64,000 nucleotides of DNA from Megachile rotundata (GCF_050947335.1 NW_027473318.1:1426001-1490000), one strand, 5' to 3'; shown: positions 13,053 through 30,300, numbered from the stretch's first letter. The notes: generated from the sequence alone by a model not told the origin. Made by a program: numbers and translations.

Positions 13053-15806
13053 ACAATCACAATCATACAATCTCAATCATACAATCACAATCATACAATC
13101 ATAATCATACGATTACAGTCATACCTCACAATCATACAATCACAATCATACAATCGCAATCATACAATCACAATCATACAATCGCAATCATACAATTACA
13201 ATCTCCCAAATACAATCTCCCAAATACAATCTCCCAAATACAATCAAACAATCACAATCATACAATCACAATCATACAATCACAATCATACAATCACAAT
13301 CATACTATCACAATCGTACAGTCACAATCGTACAATCACAATCGCACAACCACAATCAGACAATCACAATCATACAATCACAATCATACAATCACAATCA
13401 TACAATCACAATCATACAATCATAATCATACTTTCACAATCATACTATCACAATCATACAATCACAATTATACAATCACAGTCATACAATAACAATCATA
13501 TAATCACAATCATACTATCACAATCATACAATCACAATCATACAATCACAATCGTACAATCACAATCGTACAATCACAATCGCACAACCACAATCAGACA
13601 ATCACAATCATACAATCACAATCATACAATCACAATCATACTTTCACAATCATACAATCACAATCATACAATCACAATCATACAATCACAGTCATACAAT
13701 CACAGTCATACAATCACAATCATACTGTCACAATCATACAATCACAATCATATAATCACAATCATACAATCACAATCATACAATCACAATCATACAATCA
13801 CAATCATACAATCACAGTCATACAATCACAGTCATACAATCGCAATCATACTATCACAATCATAAAATCACAATCATATAATCACAATCATACAATCACA
13901 ATCATACAATCACAATCAAAGAATCACAATCATACAATCACATTCATACAATCGCAAGCATACAATCACAATCATACAATCTCAATCATACAATCACAAT
14001 CATACAATCATAATCATACAATTACAATCATACATCACAATCATACAATCACAATCATACAATCGCAATCATACAATTACAATATCCCAAATACAATCTC
14101 CCAAATACAATCATACAATCACAATCATACAATCACAATCATACAATCACAATCATACAACCACAATCATACAATCGCAATCATACATTCAAAATCATGC
14201 AATCACAATCATACAATCACAATCATGCAATCACAATCATGCAATCACAATCATACAATCAGAATCATACAATCACAATCATTCAATAACAATCGTACAA
14301 TAACAATCGTACAATCACAATCGTACAATCACAATCGCACAACCACAAGCATACAATCACAATCATACAATCTCAATCATACAATCACAATCATACAATC
14401 ATAATCATACAATTACAGTCATACATCACAATCATACAATCACAATCATACAATCGCAATCATACAATCGCAATCATACAATTACAATCTCCCAAATACA
14501 ATCTCCCAAATACAATCTCCCAAATACAATCAAACAATCAGAATCATACAATCACAATCATACAATCACAATCATACAATCACAATCATACTATCACAAT
14601 CGTACAATCACAATCGTACAATCACAATCGCACAACCACAATCAGACAATCACATTCCTACAATCACAATCATACAATCACAATCATACAATCACAATCA
14701 TACAATCACAATCATACTTTCACAATCATACTATCACAATCATACAATCACAATCATACAATCGCAAGCATACAATCACAATCATACAATCACAATCATT
14801 CAATCACAATCATACATTCAAAATGATGCAATCACAATCATACAATCGCAATCATGCAATCACAATCATACAATCATATTCATACAATCACAATCATTCA
14901 ATCACAATCATACAATCACAATCATACAATCACAATCATACAATCACAATCATACAATCACAATCATACAATCACATTCATACAATCGCAAGCATACAAT
15001 CACAATCATACAATCTCAACCATACAATCACAATCATACAATCATAATCATACAATTACAATCATACATCACAATCATACAATCACAATCATACAATCGC
15101 AATCATACAATTACAATATCCCAAATACAATCTCCCAAATACAATCATACAATCACAATCATACAATCACAATCATACAATCACAATCATACAATCACAA
15201 TCATACTATCACAATCGTACAATCACAATCATACAATCGCAATCATACAATCACAATCATACAATCACAATCATACATTCAAAATCATGCAATCACAATC
15301 ATACAATCACAATCATGCAATCACAATCATACAATCATAATCATGCAATCACAATCATACAATCACAATCGTACAATCACAATCGTACAATCACAATCGC
15401 ACAACCACAATCAGACAATCACAATCATACAATCACAATCATACAATCACAATCATACAATCACAATCATACAATCACAATCATACAATCACAATCATAC
15501 AATCACAATCATACAATCACAAAAATACAATCATAATCATACAATCACAATCATACAATCGCAATCATACAATCACAATCATACAATCATAATCATGCAA
15601 TCACAATCATTCAATAATAATCGTACAATCACAATCGTACAATCACAATCGCACAACCACAATCAGACAATCACACTCATACAATCACAATCATACAATC
15701 ACAATCATACCATCACAATCATACTTTCACAATCATACAATCAGAATCATACAATCACAATCATACAATCACAGTCATACAATCACAATCATACAATCAC
15801 AATCAT
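13039..15806 (+). repeat. Array A HOR copy 2, truncated
   Basis: Follows copy 1 from the TCGCGA-bearing monomer. The lag is 3,271 bp at the CGCAAGCAT monomer (11,494 and 14,765) and falls to 3,159 bp at the ATGATGCAATC site (11,664 and 14,823), so 112 bp, exactly eight monomers, are missing near 14.8 kb. The lag is 3,187 bp by 15,595. Homology stops at 15,806/15,807, where ACTATCAC replaces the expected CGCAATC monomer. No fourth TCGCGA monomer follows. Confidence 0.8.
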
Positions 15807-17145
15807 ACTATCACAATCATACAATCACAATCATACAATCACAATCATACTATCACAATCATACAATCACAATCATACAATCACAATCATAAAATCACAA
15901 TCATACAACCACAATCATACAATCGCAATCATACATTCAAAATCATGCAATCACAATCATACAATCACAATCATGCAATCACAATCATACAATCAGAATC
16001 ATACAATCACAATCATTCAATAACAATCGTACAATCACAATCGTACAATCACAATCGCACAACCACAAGCATACGATCACAATCATACAATCTCAATCAT
16101 ACAATCACAATCATACAATCATAATCATACAATTACAGTCATACATCACAATCATACAATCACAATCATACAATCGCAATGATACAATCACAATCATACA
16201 ATCGCAATCATACAATTACAATCTCCCAAATACAATCTCCCAAATACAATCTCCCAAATACAATCAAACAATCACAATCATACAATCACAATCATACAAT
16301 CACAATCATACAATCACAATCATACTATCACAATCGTACAATCACAATCGTACAATCACAATCGCACAACCACAATCAGACAATCACATTCCTACAATCA
16401 CAAACATACAATCACAATCATACAATCACAATCATACAATCACAATCATACAATCACAATCATACTTTCACAATCATACTATCACAATCATACAATCACA
16501 ATCATACAATCGCAAGCATACAATCACAATCATACAATCTCAATCATACAATCACAATCATACAATCACAATCATACAATCATAGTCATACAATTACAAT
16601 CATACATCACAATCATACAATCACAATCATACAATCGCAATCATATAAATACAATATCCCAAATACAATCTCCCAAATACAATCATACAATCACAGTCAT
16701 ACAATCACAATCATACAATCGCAAGCATACAATCACCATCATACAATCTCAATCATACAATCACAACCATACAATCATAATCATACAATTACAATCATAC
16801 ATCACAATCATACAATCACAATCATACAATCACAATCATACTATCGCAATCATACAATCACAATCATACAATCACAATCATACGATCACAATCATACAAT
16901 CACAATCATTCAATCACAGTCATACATTCAAAATGATGCAATCACAATCATACAATCGCAATCATGCAATCACAATCATACAATCATAATCATGCAATCA
17001 CAATCATACAATCACAATCGTACAATCACAATCATACAATCACAATCATACAATCACAATCATACAATCACAAAAATACAATCATAATCATACAATCACA
17101 ATCATACAATCGCAATCATACAATCACAATCATACAATCATAATC
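15807..17145 (+). repeat. Mosaic of array A pieces and U block
   Basis: From about 15.9 to 16.4 kb the cassette order (ACAACC, ACATTCAAAATC, two GCAATC, CAATAACAATCGT, CGCACAACC, CAAGCAT) is that of array A near 7.6-8.1 kb. It then passes through a triple TCCCAAAT cassette near 16.22-16.26 kb, the ACATTCCT monomer near 16.39 kb and an ATATCCCAAAT cassette near 16.66 kb. The stretch from 15,513 to about 16.2 kb recurs 17,989 bp downstream (AAAAAT monomer at 15,513 and 33,502). No gene is present. Confidence 0.7.
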
Positions 17146-18685
17146 ATGCAATCACAATCATACGATCGCAATCATACAATCACAATCGTACCATCACAAT
17201 CATACAATCACAATCATACAATCATAATCATACAATTACAATCATACATCACAATCATACAATCACAATCATACAATCGCAATCATACATTCAAAATCAT
17301 GCAATCCCAATCATACAATCACAATCATGCAATCACAATCATACAATCAGAATCATACAATCACAATCATTCAATAATAATCGTACAATCACAATCGTAC
17401 AATCACAATCGCACAACCACAATCAGACAATCACACTCATACAATCACAATCATACAATCACAATCATACAATCACAATCATACCATCACAATCATACTT
17501 TCACAATCATACAATCACAATCATACAATCACAATCATACAATCACAATCATACAATCACAATCATACAATCACTATCATACAATCATAATCATACAATC
17601 ACAATCATACAATCACAATCATACAATCACAATCATACAATCACAATCATACAATCGCAAGCATACAATCACAATCATACAATCTCAATCATACAATCAC
17701 AATCATACAATCATAATCATACAATTACAGTCATACATCACAATTATACAATCACGATCATACAATCGCAATCATACAATCACAATCATACAATCGCAAT
17801 CATACAATTACAATCTCCCAAATACAATCTCCCAAATACAATCTCCGAAATACAATCTCCCAAATACAGTCTCCCAAATACAATCAAACAATCACAATCA
17901 TACAATCACAATCATACAATCACAATCATACAATCACAATCATACTATCACAATCGTACAATCACAATCGTACAATCACAATCGCACAACCACAATCAGA
18001 CAATCACTATCATACAATCACAATCATACAATCACAATCATACAATCACAATCATACAATCAATATCACATAATCGCATTCATACAATCGCAATCATACA
18101 ATCACAATCATACAATCGCAATCATACAATCACAGTCATACAATCACAATCATACAATCACAATCATACTATCACAATCATACAATCACAATCATACAAC
18201 CACAATCATACAATCACAATCATACAATCATAATCATACAATCACAATCATACAATCACAATCATACAATCACAATCATACAATCACAATCATACAATCG
18301 CAAGCATACAATCACAATCGTACAATCACAATCGTACAATCACAATCGCACAACCACAATCAGACAATCACATTCATACAATCATAATCATACAATCACA
18401 ATCATACAATCACAATCATACAATCACAATCATACAATCACAATCATACAATCACAATCATACTTTCACAATCATACTATCACAATCATACAATCACAAT
18501 CATACAATCACAGTCATACAATAACAATCATATAATCACAATCATACTATCACAATCATACTTTCACCATCATACTATCACAATCATACAATCACAATCA
18601 TACAATCACAGTCATACAATAACAATCATACAATCACAATCATACAATTACAATCTTACAATCACAATCATACAATCACAATCAT
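17146..18685 (+). repeat. Block P, upstream copy
   Basis: Begins at the GCAATC monomer followed by an ACGATCGC variant. It recurs at 35,121, 38,600, 45,925 and 49,711. Against 35,121 the lag is 17,975 bp, kept to 18,167. The four downstream copies then lack 266 bp (19 monomers) that are present here at about 18.17-18.43 kb, after which both continue into the ACTTTC cassette. This copy has its own substitutions in the five-unit TCCCAAAT cassette, so it is the most diverged member. Confidence 0.8.
17810..17879 (+). repeat. Five-unit TCCCAAAT cassette, diverged copy
   Basis: Five monomers of the ACAATCTCCCAAAT subfamily. The third has CCG for CCC and the fifth begins ACAGTC. The other four copies of this cassette lack both changes. 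Confidence 0.9.
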
Positions 18686-21600
18686 ACTATCACAATCGTA
18701 CAATCACAATTGTACAATCACAATCGCACAACCACAATCAGACAATCACAATCATACAATCACAATCATACAATCACAATCATACAATCACAATCATACA
18801 ATCACAATCATACAATCACAATCATACTTTCACCATCATACTATCACAATCATACAATCACAATCATACAATCACAGTCATACAATAACAATCATATAAT
18901 CACAATCATACTATCACAATCATATTATCACAATCATACAATCACAATCATACAATCACAATCATATAATCACAATCATACAATCACAATCATACAATCA
19001 CAATCATACAATCACAATCAAAGAATCACAATCATACAATCCCAATCATACTATCACAATCATACAATCACAATCATACAATCACAATCATACAATTACA
19101 ATCTCCCAAATACAATCTCCCAAATACAATCACCCAAATACAATCATACAATCACATTCATACAATCATAATCATACAATCACAATCATACAATCACAAT
19201 CATACAATCACAGTCATACAATCTCAATCATACAATCTCAACCATACAATCACAATCATACAATCATAATAATACAATTACAATCATACATCACAATCAT
19301 ACAATCACAATCATACAATCACAATCATACAATCACAATCATACATTCAAAATCATGCAATCACAATCATACAATCACAATCATTCAATAATAATCGTAC
19401 AATCACAATCGTACAATCACAATCGTACAACCACAATCAGACAATCACACTCATACAATCACAATCATACAATCACAATCATACAATCACAATCATACCA
19501 TCACAATCATACTTTCACAATCATACAATCACAATCATACAATCACAATCATACAATCACAGTCATACAATCACAATCATACAATCACAATAATACTATC
19601 ACAATCATACAATCACAATCATACAATCACAATCATACAATCGCAATCATACAATTACAATATCCCAAATACAATCTCCCAAATACAATCATACAATCAC
19701 AATCATACAATCACAATCATACAATCACAATCATACAATCGCAATCATACAATTACAATATCCCAAACACAATCTCCCAAATACAATCTCCGAAATACAA
19801 TCTCCCAAATAAAATCATACAATCACAATCATACAATCACAATCATACAATCACAATCATACAATCACAATCATACAATCACAATCATACAATCGCAAGC
19901 ATACAATCACAATCGTACAATCACAATCGTACAATCACAATCGCACAACCACAATCAGACAATCACATTCATACAATCACAATCATACAATCACAATCAT
20001 ACAATCACAATCATACAACCACAATCATACAATCACAATCATACTTTCACAATCATACTATCACAATCATACAATCACAATCATACAATCACAGTCATAC
20101 AATAACAATCATATAATCACAATCATACTATCACAATCATACTTTCACCATCATACTATCACAATCATACAATCACAATCATACAATCACAGTCATACAA
20201 TAACAATCATACAATCACAATCAGACAATCACAATCATACAATCACAATCATACAATCACAATCATACAATCACAATCATACAATCACAATCATACTTTC
20301 ACCATCATACTATCACAATCATACAATCACAATCATACAATCACAGTCATACAATAACAATCATATAATCACAATCATACTATCACAATCATATTATCAC
20401 AATCATACAATCACAATCATACAATCACAATCATATAATCACAATCATACAATCACAATCATACAATCACAATCATACAATCACAATCATACAATCACAA
20501 ACATACAATCACAATCATACAATCATAGTCATACAATTACAATCATACATCACAATCATACAATCACAATCATACAATCGCAATCATACAATTACAATAT
20601 CCCAAATACAATCTCCCAAATACAATCATACAATCACAATCATACATACACAATCATACAATCACAATCATACAATCGCAATCATACAATCGCAATCATA
20701 CAATTACAATATCCCAAATACAATCTCCCAATTACAATCATACAATCACAATCATACAATCACAATCATACAATCAGAATCATACAATCGCAAACATACA
20801 ATTACAATATCCCAAACACAATCTCCCAAATACAATCTCCCAAATACAATCTCCCAAATAAAATCATACAATCACAATCATACAATCACACTCATACAAT
20901 CACAATCATACAATCGCAATCATACAATCGCAAGCATACAATCACAATCGTACAATCACAATCGTACAATCACAATCGCACAACCACAATCAGACAATCA
21001 CGTTCATACAATCACAATCATACAATCACAATCATACAATCACAATCATACAACCACAATCATACAATCACAATCATACTTTCACAATCATACTATCACA
21101 ATCATACAATCACAATCATACAATCACAGTCATACAATAACAATCATATAATCACAATCATACTATCACAATCATACTTTCACCATCATACTATCACAAT
21201 CATACAATCACAATCATACAATCACAGTCATACAATAACAATCATACAATCACAATCATACAATCACAATCATACAATCACAATCATACAATCACAATCA
21301 TACTATCACAATCGTACAATCACAATTGTACAATCACAATCGCACAACCACAATCAGACAATCGTAATCATACAATCACAATCATACAATCACAATCATA
21401 CAATCACAATCATACAATCACAATCATACAATCACAATCATACTTTCACCATCATACTATCACAATCATACTATCACAATCATACAATCACAATCATACA
21501 ATCACAGTCATACAATAACAATCATATAATCACAATCATACTATCACAATCATACAATCACAATCATACAATCACAATCAAAGAATCACAATCATACAAT

Positions 21601-22350
21601 CCCAATCATACAATCGCAAGCATACAATCACAATCATACAATCTCAATCATACAATCACAAACATACAATCACAATCATACAATCATAGTCATACAATTA
21701 CAGTCATACATCACAATCATACAATCACAATCATACAATCGCAATCATACAATTACAATATCCCAAATACAATCTCCCAAATACAATCATACAATCACAA
21801 TCATACATACACAATCATACAATCACAATCATACAATCGCAATCATACAATCGCAATCATACAATCGCAATCATACAATTACAATATCCCAAATACAATC
21901 TCCCAAATACAATCATACAATCACAATCATACAATCACAATCATACAATCACAATCATACAATCACAATCATACAATCACAATCATACAATCACAATCAT
22001 ACAATCGCAATCATACAATTACAATATCCCAAACACAATCTCCCAAATACAATCTCCCAAATACAATCTCCCAAATAAAATCATACAATCACAATCATAC
22101 AATCACAATCATACAATCACAATCATACAATCACAATCATACAATCACAATCATACAATCACAATCATACAATCACAACCATACAATCACAATCATACAT
22201 TCAAAATCATGCAATCACAATCATACAATCACAATCATGCAATCACAATCATACAATCATAATCATGCAATCACAATCATACAATCACAATCGTACAATC
22301 ACAATCGCACAACCACAATCATACAATCGTAATCATACAATCACAATCAT
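18686..22350 (+). repeat. Array B HOR copy 1 (3,665 bp)
   Basis: Starts at the ACTATCACAATCGT monomer before the CAATTG-bearing monomer. The same pair recurs at 22,351. Matching anchors at a lag of 3,665 bp are 18,710/22,375, 19,355/23,020 and the CGTAATC monomer near 21,363/25,028. The length is 262 x 14 minus 3. The order is Q (CAATTG cassette), R (TCAATAATAATCGT cassette), S (ACTTTCACC to ACATACAC), T (GCAATC run). The 153-codon frame starting at 18,710 uses TTG and is a repeat artefact. Confidence 0.87.
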
Positions 22351-25300
22351 ACTATCACAATCGTACAATCACAATTGTACAATCACAATCGCACAACCAC
22401 AATCAGACAATCACAATCATACAATCACAATCATACAATCACAATCATACAATCACAATCATACAATCACAATCATACAATCACAATCATACTTTCACCA
22501 TCATACTATCACAATCATACAATCACAATCATACAATCACAGTCATACAATAACAATCATATAATCACAATCATACTATCACAATCATATTATCACAATC
22601 ATACAATCACAATCATACAATCACAATCATATAATCACAATCATACAATCACAATCATACAATCACAATCATACAATCACAATCAAAGAATCACAATCAT
22701 ACAATCCCAATCATACTATCACAATCATACAATCACAATCATACAATCACAATCATACAATTACAATCTCCCAAATACAATCTCCCAAATACAATCACCC
22801 AAATACAATCATACAATCACATTCATACAATCATAATCATACAATCACAATCATACAATCACAATCATACAATCACAGTCATACAATCTCAATCATACAA
22901 TCTCAACCATACAATCACAATCATACAATCATAATAATACAATTACAATCATACATCACAATCATACAATCACAATCATACAATCACAATCATACAATCA
23001 CAATCATACATTCAAAATCATGCAATCACAATCATACAATCACAATCATTCAATAATAATCGTACAATCACAATCGTACAATCACAATCGTACAACCACA
23101 ATCAGACAATCACACTCATACAATCACAATCATACAATCACAATCATACAATCACAATCATACCATCACAATCATACTTTCACAATCATACAATCACAAT
23201 CATACAATCACAATCATACAATCACAGTCATACAATCACAATCATACAATCACAATAATACTATCACAATCATACAATCACAATCATACAATCACAATCA
23301 TACAATCGCAATCATACAATTACAATATCCCAAATACAATCTCCCAAATACAATCATACAATCACAATCATACAATCACAATCATACAATCACAATCATA
23401 CAATCGCAATCATACAATTACAATATCCCAAACACAATCTCCCAAATACAATCTCCGAAATACAATCTCCCAAATAAAATCATACAATCACAATCATACA
23501 ATCACAATCATACAATCACAATCATACAATCACAATCATACAATCACAATCATACAATCGCAAGCATACAATCACAATCGTACAATCACAATCGTACAAT
23601 CACAATCGCACAACCACAATCAGACAATCACATTCATACAATCACAATCATACAATCACAATCATACAATCACAATCATACAACCACAATCATACAATCA
23701 CAATCATACTTTCACAATCATACTATCACAATCATACAATCACAATCATACAATCACAGTCATACAATAACAATCATATAATCACAATCATACTATCACA
23801 ATCATACTTTCACCATCATACTATCACAATCATACAATCACAATCATACAATCACAGTCATACAATAACAATCATACAATCACAATCAGACAATCACAAT
23901 CATACAATCACAATCATACAATCACAATCATACAATCACAATCATACAATCACAATCATACTTTCACCATCATACTATCACAATCATACAATCACAATCA
24001 TACAATCACAGTCATACAATAACAATCATATAATCACAATCATACTATCACAATCATATTATCACAATCATACAATCACAATCATACAATCACAATCATA
24101 TAATCACAATCATACAATCACAATCATACAATCACAATCATACAATCACAATCATACAATCACAAACATACAATCACAATCATACAATCATAGTCATACA
24201 ATTACAATCATACATCACAATCATACAATCACAATCATACAATCGCAATCATACAATTACAATATCCCAAATACAATCTCCCAAATACAATCATACAATC
24301 ACAATCATACATACACAATCATACAATCACAATCATACAATCGCAATCATACAATCGCAATCATACAATTACAATATCCCAAATACAATCTCCCAATTAC
24401 AATCATACAATCACAATCATACAATCACAATCATACAATCAGAATCATACAATCGCAAACATACAATTACAATATCCCAAACACAATCTCCCAAATACAA
24501 TCTCCCAAATACAATCTCCCAAATAAAATCATACAATCACAATCATACAATCACACTCATACAATCACAATCATACAATCGCAATCATACAATCGCAAGC
24601 ATACAATCACAATCGTACAATCACAATCGTACAATCACAATCGCACAACCACAATCAGACAATCACGTTCATACAATCACAATCATACAATCACAATCAT
24701 ACAATCACAATCATACAACCACAATCATACAATCACAATCATACTTTCACAATCATACTATCACAATCATACAATCACAATCATACAATCACAGTCATAC
24801 AATAACAATCATATAATCACAATCATACTATCACAATCATACTTTCACCATCATACTATCACAATCATACAATCACAATCATACAATCACAGTCATACAA
24901 TAACAATCATACAATCACAATCATACAATCACAATCATACAATCACAATCATACAATCACAATCATACTATCACAATCGTACAATCACAATTGTACAATC
25001 ACAATCGCACAACCACAATCAGACAATCGTAATCATACAATCACAATCATACAATCACAATCATACAATCACAATCATACAATCACAATCATACAATCAC
25101 AATCATACTTTCACCATCATACTATCACAATCATACTATCACAATCATACAATCACAATCATACAATCACAGTCATACAATAACAATCATATAATCACAA
25201 TCATACTATCACAATCATACAATCACAATCATACAATCACAATCAAAGAATCACAATCATACAATCCCAATCATACAATCGCAAGCATACAATCACAATC

Positions 25301-26029
25301 ATACAATCTCAATCATACAATCACAAACATACAATCACAATCATACAATCATAGTCATACAATTACAGTCATACATCACAATCATACAATCACAATCATA
25401 CAATCGCAATCATACAATTACAATATCCCAAATACAATCTCCCAAATACAATCATACAATCACAATCATACATACACAATCATACAATCACAATCATACA
25501 ATCGCAATCATACAATCGCAATCATACAATCGCAATCATACAATTACAATATCCCAAATACAATCTCCCAAATACAATCATACAATCACAATCATACAAT
25601 CACAATCATACAATCACAATCATACAATCACAATCATACAATCACAATCATACAATCACAATCATACAATCACAATCATACAATCGCAATCATACAATTA
25701 CAATATCCCAAACACAATCTCCCAAATACAATCTCCCAAATACAATCTCCCAAATAAAATCATACAATCACAATCATACAATCACAATCATACAATCACA
25801 ATCATACAATCACAATCATACAATCACAATCATACAATCACAATCATACAATCACAACCATACAATCACAATCATACATTCAAAATCATGCAATCACAAT
25901 CATACAATCACAATCATGCAATCACAATCATACAATCATAATCATGCAATCACAATCATACAATCACAATCGTACAATCACAATCGCACAACCACAATCA
26001 TACAATCGTAATCATACAATCACAATCAT
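22351..26029 (+). repeat. Array B HOR copy 2 (3,679 bp)
   Basis: Repeats the Q-R-S-T order of copy 1 with one extra monomer between about 25.03 and 25.94 kb (T anchors at 22,265 and 25,944 are 3,679 bp apart). The junction with copy 1 lies in the ACTATCACAATCGT monomer at 22,351. At the copy 2 end, ACTTTCACAATCAT at 26,030 takes the place of that monomer, so the exchange point can be placed to within about one monomer. Confidence 0.85.
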
Positions 26030-27303
26030 ACTTTCACAATCATACAATCACAATCGTACAATCACAATCGCACAACCACAATCAGACAATCACATTCCTA
26101 CAATCACAATCATACAATCACAATCATACAATCACAATCATACAATCACAATCATACAATCACAATCATACTTTCACAATCATACTATCACAATCATACA
26201 ATCACAATCATACAATTACAATCATACTTTCACAATCATACAATCACAATCATACAATCACAATCATACAATCACAGTCATACAATCACAATCATACAAT
26301 CACAATAATACTATCACAATCATACAATCACAATCATACAATCACAATCATACAATCGCAATCATACAATTACAATATCCCAAATACAATCTCCCAAATA
26401 CAATCATACAATCACAATCATACAATCACAATCCTACAATCACAATCATACAATCGCAATCATACAATTACAATATCCCAAACACAATCTCCCAAATACA
26501 ATCTCCGAAATACAATCTCCCAAATAAAATCATACAATCACAATCATACAATCACAATCATACAATCACAATCATACAATCACAATCATACAATCACAAT
26601 CATACAATCGCAAGCATACAATCACAATCGTACAATCACAATCGTACAATCACAATCGCACAACCACAATCAGACAATCACATTCATACAATCACAATCA
26701 TACAATCACAATCATACAATCACAATCATACAACCACAGTCATACAATCACAATCATACTTTCACAATCATACTATCACAATCATACAATCACAATCATA
26801 CAATCACAGTCATACAATAGCAATCATACAATCACAATCATACAATCATAATCATACAATCACAATCATACAATCACAATCATACAATCACAATCATACA
26901 ATCACAATCATACAATCGCAAGCATACAATCACAATCGTACAATCACAATCGTACAATCACAATCGCACAACCACAATCAGACAATCACATTCATACAAT
27001 CATAATCATACAATCACAATCATACAATCACAATCATACAATCACAATCATACAATCACAATCATACAATCACAATCATACTTTCACAATCATACTATCA
27101 CAATCATACAATCACAATCATACAATCACAGTCATACAATAACAATCATATAATCACAATCATACTATCACAATCATACTTTCACCATCATACTATCACA
27201 ATCATACAATCACAATCATACAATCACAGTCATACAATAACAATCATACAATCACAATCATACAATTACAATCTTACAATCACAATCATACAATCACAAT
27301 CAT
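26030..27303 (+). repeat. Array B linker 1
   Basis: Joins copy 2 to copy 3. It starts with an ACTTTC monomer leading into the CGT-CGC-ACC-CAG-ACATTCCT cassette, then R-type material with CCCAAAT cassettes at about 26.4 and 26.5 kb. From about 26.82 to 27.30 kb it matches the sequence upstream of copy 1 (up to 18,685) at a lag of 8,618 bp. An ACAATAGC monomer at 26,815 recurs at about 31,768. No gene is present. Confidence 0.75.
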
Positions 27304-30300
27304 ACTATCACAATCGTACAATCACAATTGTACAATCACAATCGCACAACCACAATCAGACAATCACAATCATACAATCACAATCATACAATCACAATCA
27401 TACAATCACAATCATACAATCACAATCATACAATCACAATCATACTTTCACCATCATACTATCACAATCATACAATCACAATCATACAATCACAGTCATA
27501 CAATAACAATCATATAATCACAATCATACTATCACAATCATATTATCACAATCATACAATCACAATCATACAATCACAATCATATAATCACAATCATACA
27601 ATCACAATCATACAATCACAATCCTACAATCACAATCAAAGAATCACAATCATACAATCCCAATCATACTATCACAATCATACAATCACAATCATACAAT
27701 CACAATCATACAATTACAATCTCCCAAATACAATCTCCCAAATACAATCACCCAAATACAATCATACAATCACATTCATACAATCATAATCATACAATCA
27801 CAATCATACAATCACAATCATACAATCACAGTCATACAATCTCAATCATACAATCTCAACCATACAACCACAATCATACAATCATAATAATACAATTACA
27901 ATCATACATCACAATCATACAATCACAATCATACAATCACAATCATACAATCACAATCATACATTCAAAATCATGCAATCACAATCATACAATCACAATC
28001 ATTCAATAATAATCGTACAATCACAATCGTACAATCACAATCGTACAACCACAATCAGACAATCACACTCATACAATCACAATCATACAATCACAATCAT
28101 ACAATCACAATCATACCATCACAATCATACTTTCACAATCATACAATCACAATCATACAATCACAATCATACAATCACAGTCATACAATCACAATCATAC
28201 AATCACAATAATACTATCACAATCATACAATCACAATCATACAATCACAATCATACAATCGCAATCATACAATTACAATATCCCAAATACAATCTCCCAA
28301 ATACAATCATACAATCACAATCATACAATCACAATCATACAATCACAATCATACAATCGCAATCATACAATTACAATATCCCAAACACAATCTCCCAAAT
28401 ACAATCTCCGAAATACAATCTCCCAAATAAAATCATACAATCACAATCATACAATCACAATCATACAATCACAATCATACAATCACAATCATACAATCAC
28501 AATCATACAATCGCAAGCATACAATCACAATCGTACAATCACAATCGTACAATCACAATCGCACAACCACAATCAGACAATCACATTCATACAATCACAA
28601 TCATACAATCACAATCATACAATCACAATCATACAACCACAATCATACAATCACAATCATACTTTCACAATCATACTATCACAATCATACAATCACAATC
28701 ATACAATCACAGTCATACAATAACAATCATATAATCACAATCATACTATCACAATCATACTTTCACCATCATACTATCACAATCATACAATCACAATCAT
28801 ACAATCACAGTCATACAATAACAATCATACAATCACAATCAGACAATCACAATCATACAATCACAATCATACAATCACAATCATACAATCACAATCATAC
28901 AATCACAATCATACTTTCACCATCATACTATCACAATCATACAATCACAATCATACAATCACAGTCATACAATAACAATCATATAATCACAATCATACTA
29001 TCACAATCATATTATCACAATCATACAATCACAATCATACAATCACAATCATATAATCACAATCATACAATCACAATCATACAATCACAATCATACAATC
29101 ACAATCATACAATCACAAACATACAATCACAATCATACAATCATAGTCATACAATTACAATCATACATCACAATCATACAATCACAATCATACAATCGCA
29201 ATCATACAATTACAATATCCCAAATACAATCTCCCAAATACAATCATACAATCACAATCATACATACACAATCATACAATCACAATCATACAATCGCAAT
29301 CATACAATCGCAATCATACAATTACAATATCCCAAATACAATCTCCCAATTACAATCATACAATCACAATCATACAATCACAATCATACAATCAGAATCA
29401 TACAATCGCAAACATACAATTACAATATCCCAAACACAATCTCCCAAATACAATCTCCCAAATACAATCTCCCAAATAAAATCATACAATCACAATCATA
29501 CAATCACACTCATACAATCACAATCATACAATCGCAATCATACAATCGCAAGCATACAATCACAATCGTACAATCACAATCGTACAATCACAATCGCACA
29601 ACCACAATCAGACAATCACGTTCATACAATCACAATCATACAATCACAATCATACAATCACAATCATACAACCACAATCATACAATCACAATCATACTTT
29701 CACAATCATACTATCACAATCATACAATCACAATCATACAATCACAGTCATACAATAACAATCATATAATCACAATCATACTATCACAATCATACTTTCA
29801 CCATCATACTATCACAATCATACAATCACAATCATACAATCACAGTCATACAATAACAATCACACAATCACAATCATACAATCACAATCATACAATCACA
29901 ATCATACAATCACAATCATACTATCACAATCGTACAATCACAATTGTACAATCACAATCGCACAACCACAATCAGACAATCGTAATCATACAATCACAAT
30001 CATACAATCACAATCATACAATCACAATCATACAATCACAATCATACAATCACAATCATACTTTCACCATCATACTATCACAATCATACTATCACAATCA
30101 TACAATCACAATCATACAATCACAGTCATACAATAACAATCATATAATCACAATCATACTATCACAATCATACAATCACAATCATACAATCACAATCAAA
30201 GAATCACAATCATACAATCCCAATCATACAATCGCAAGCATACAATCACAATCATACAATCTCAATCATACAATCACAAACATACAATCACAATCATACA

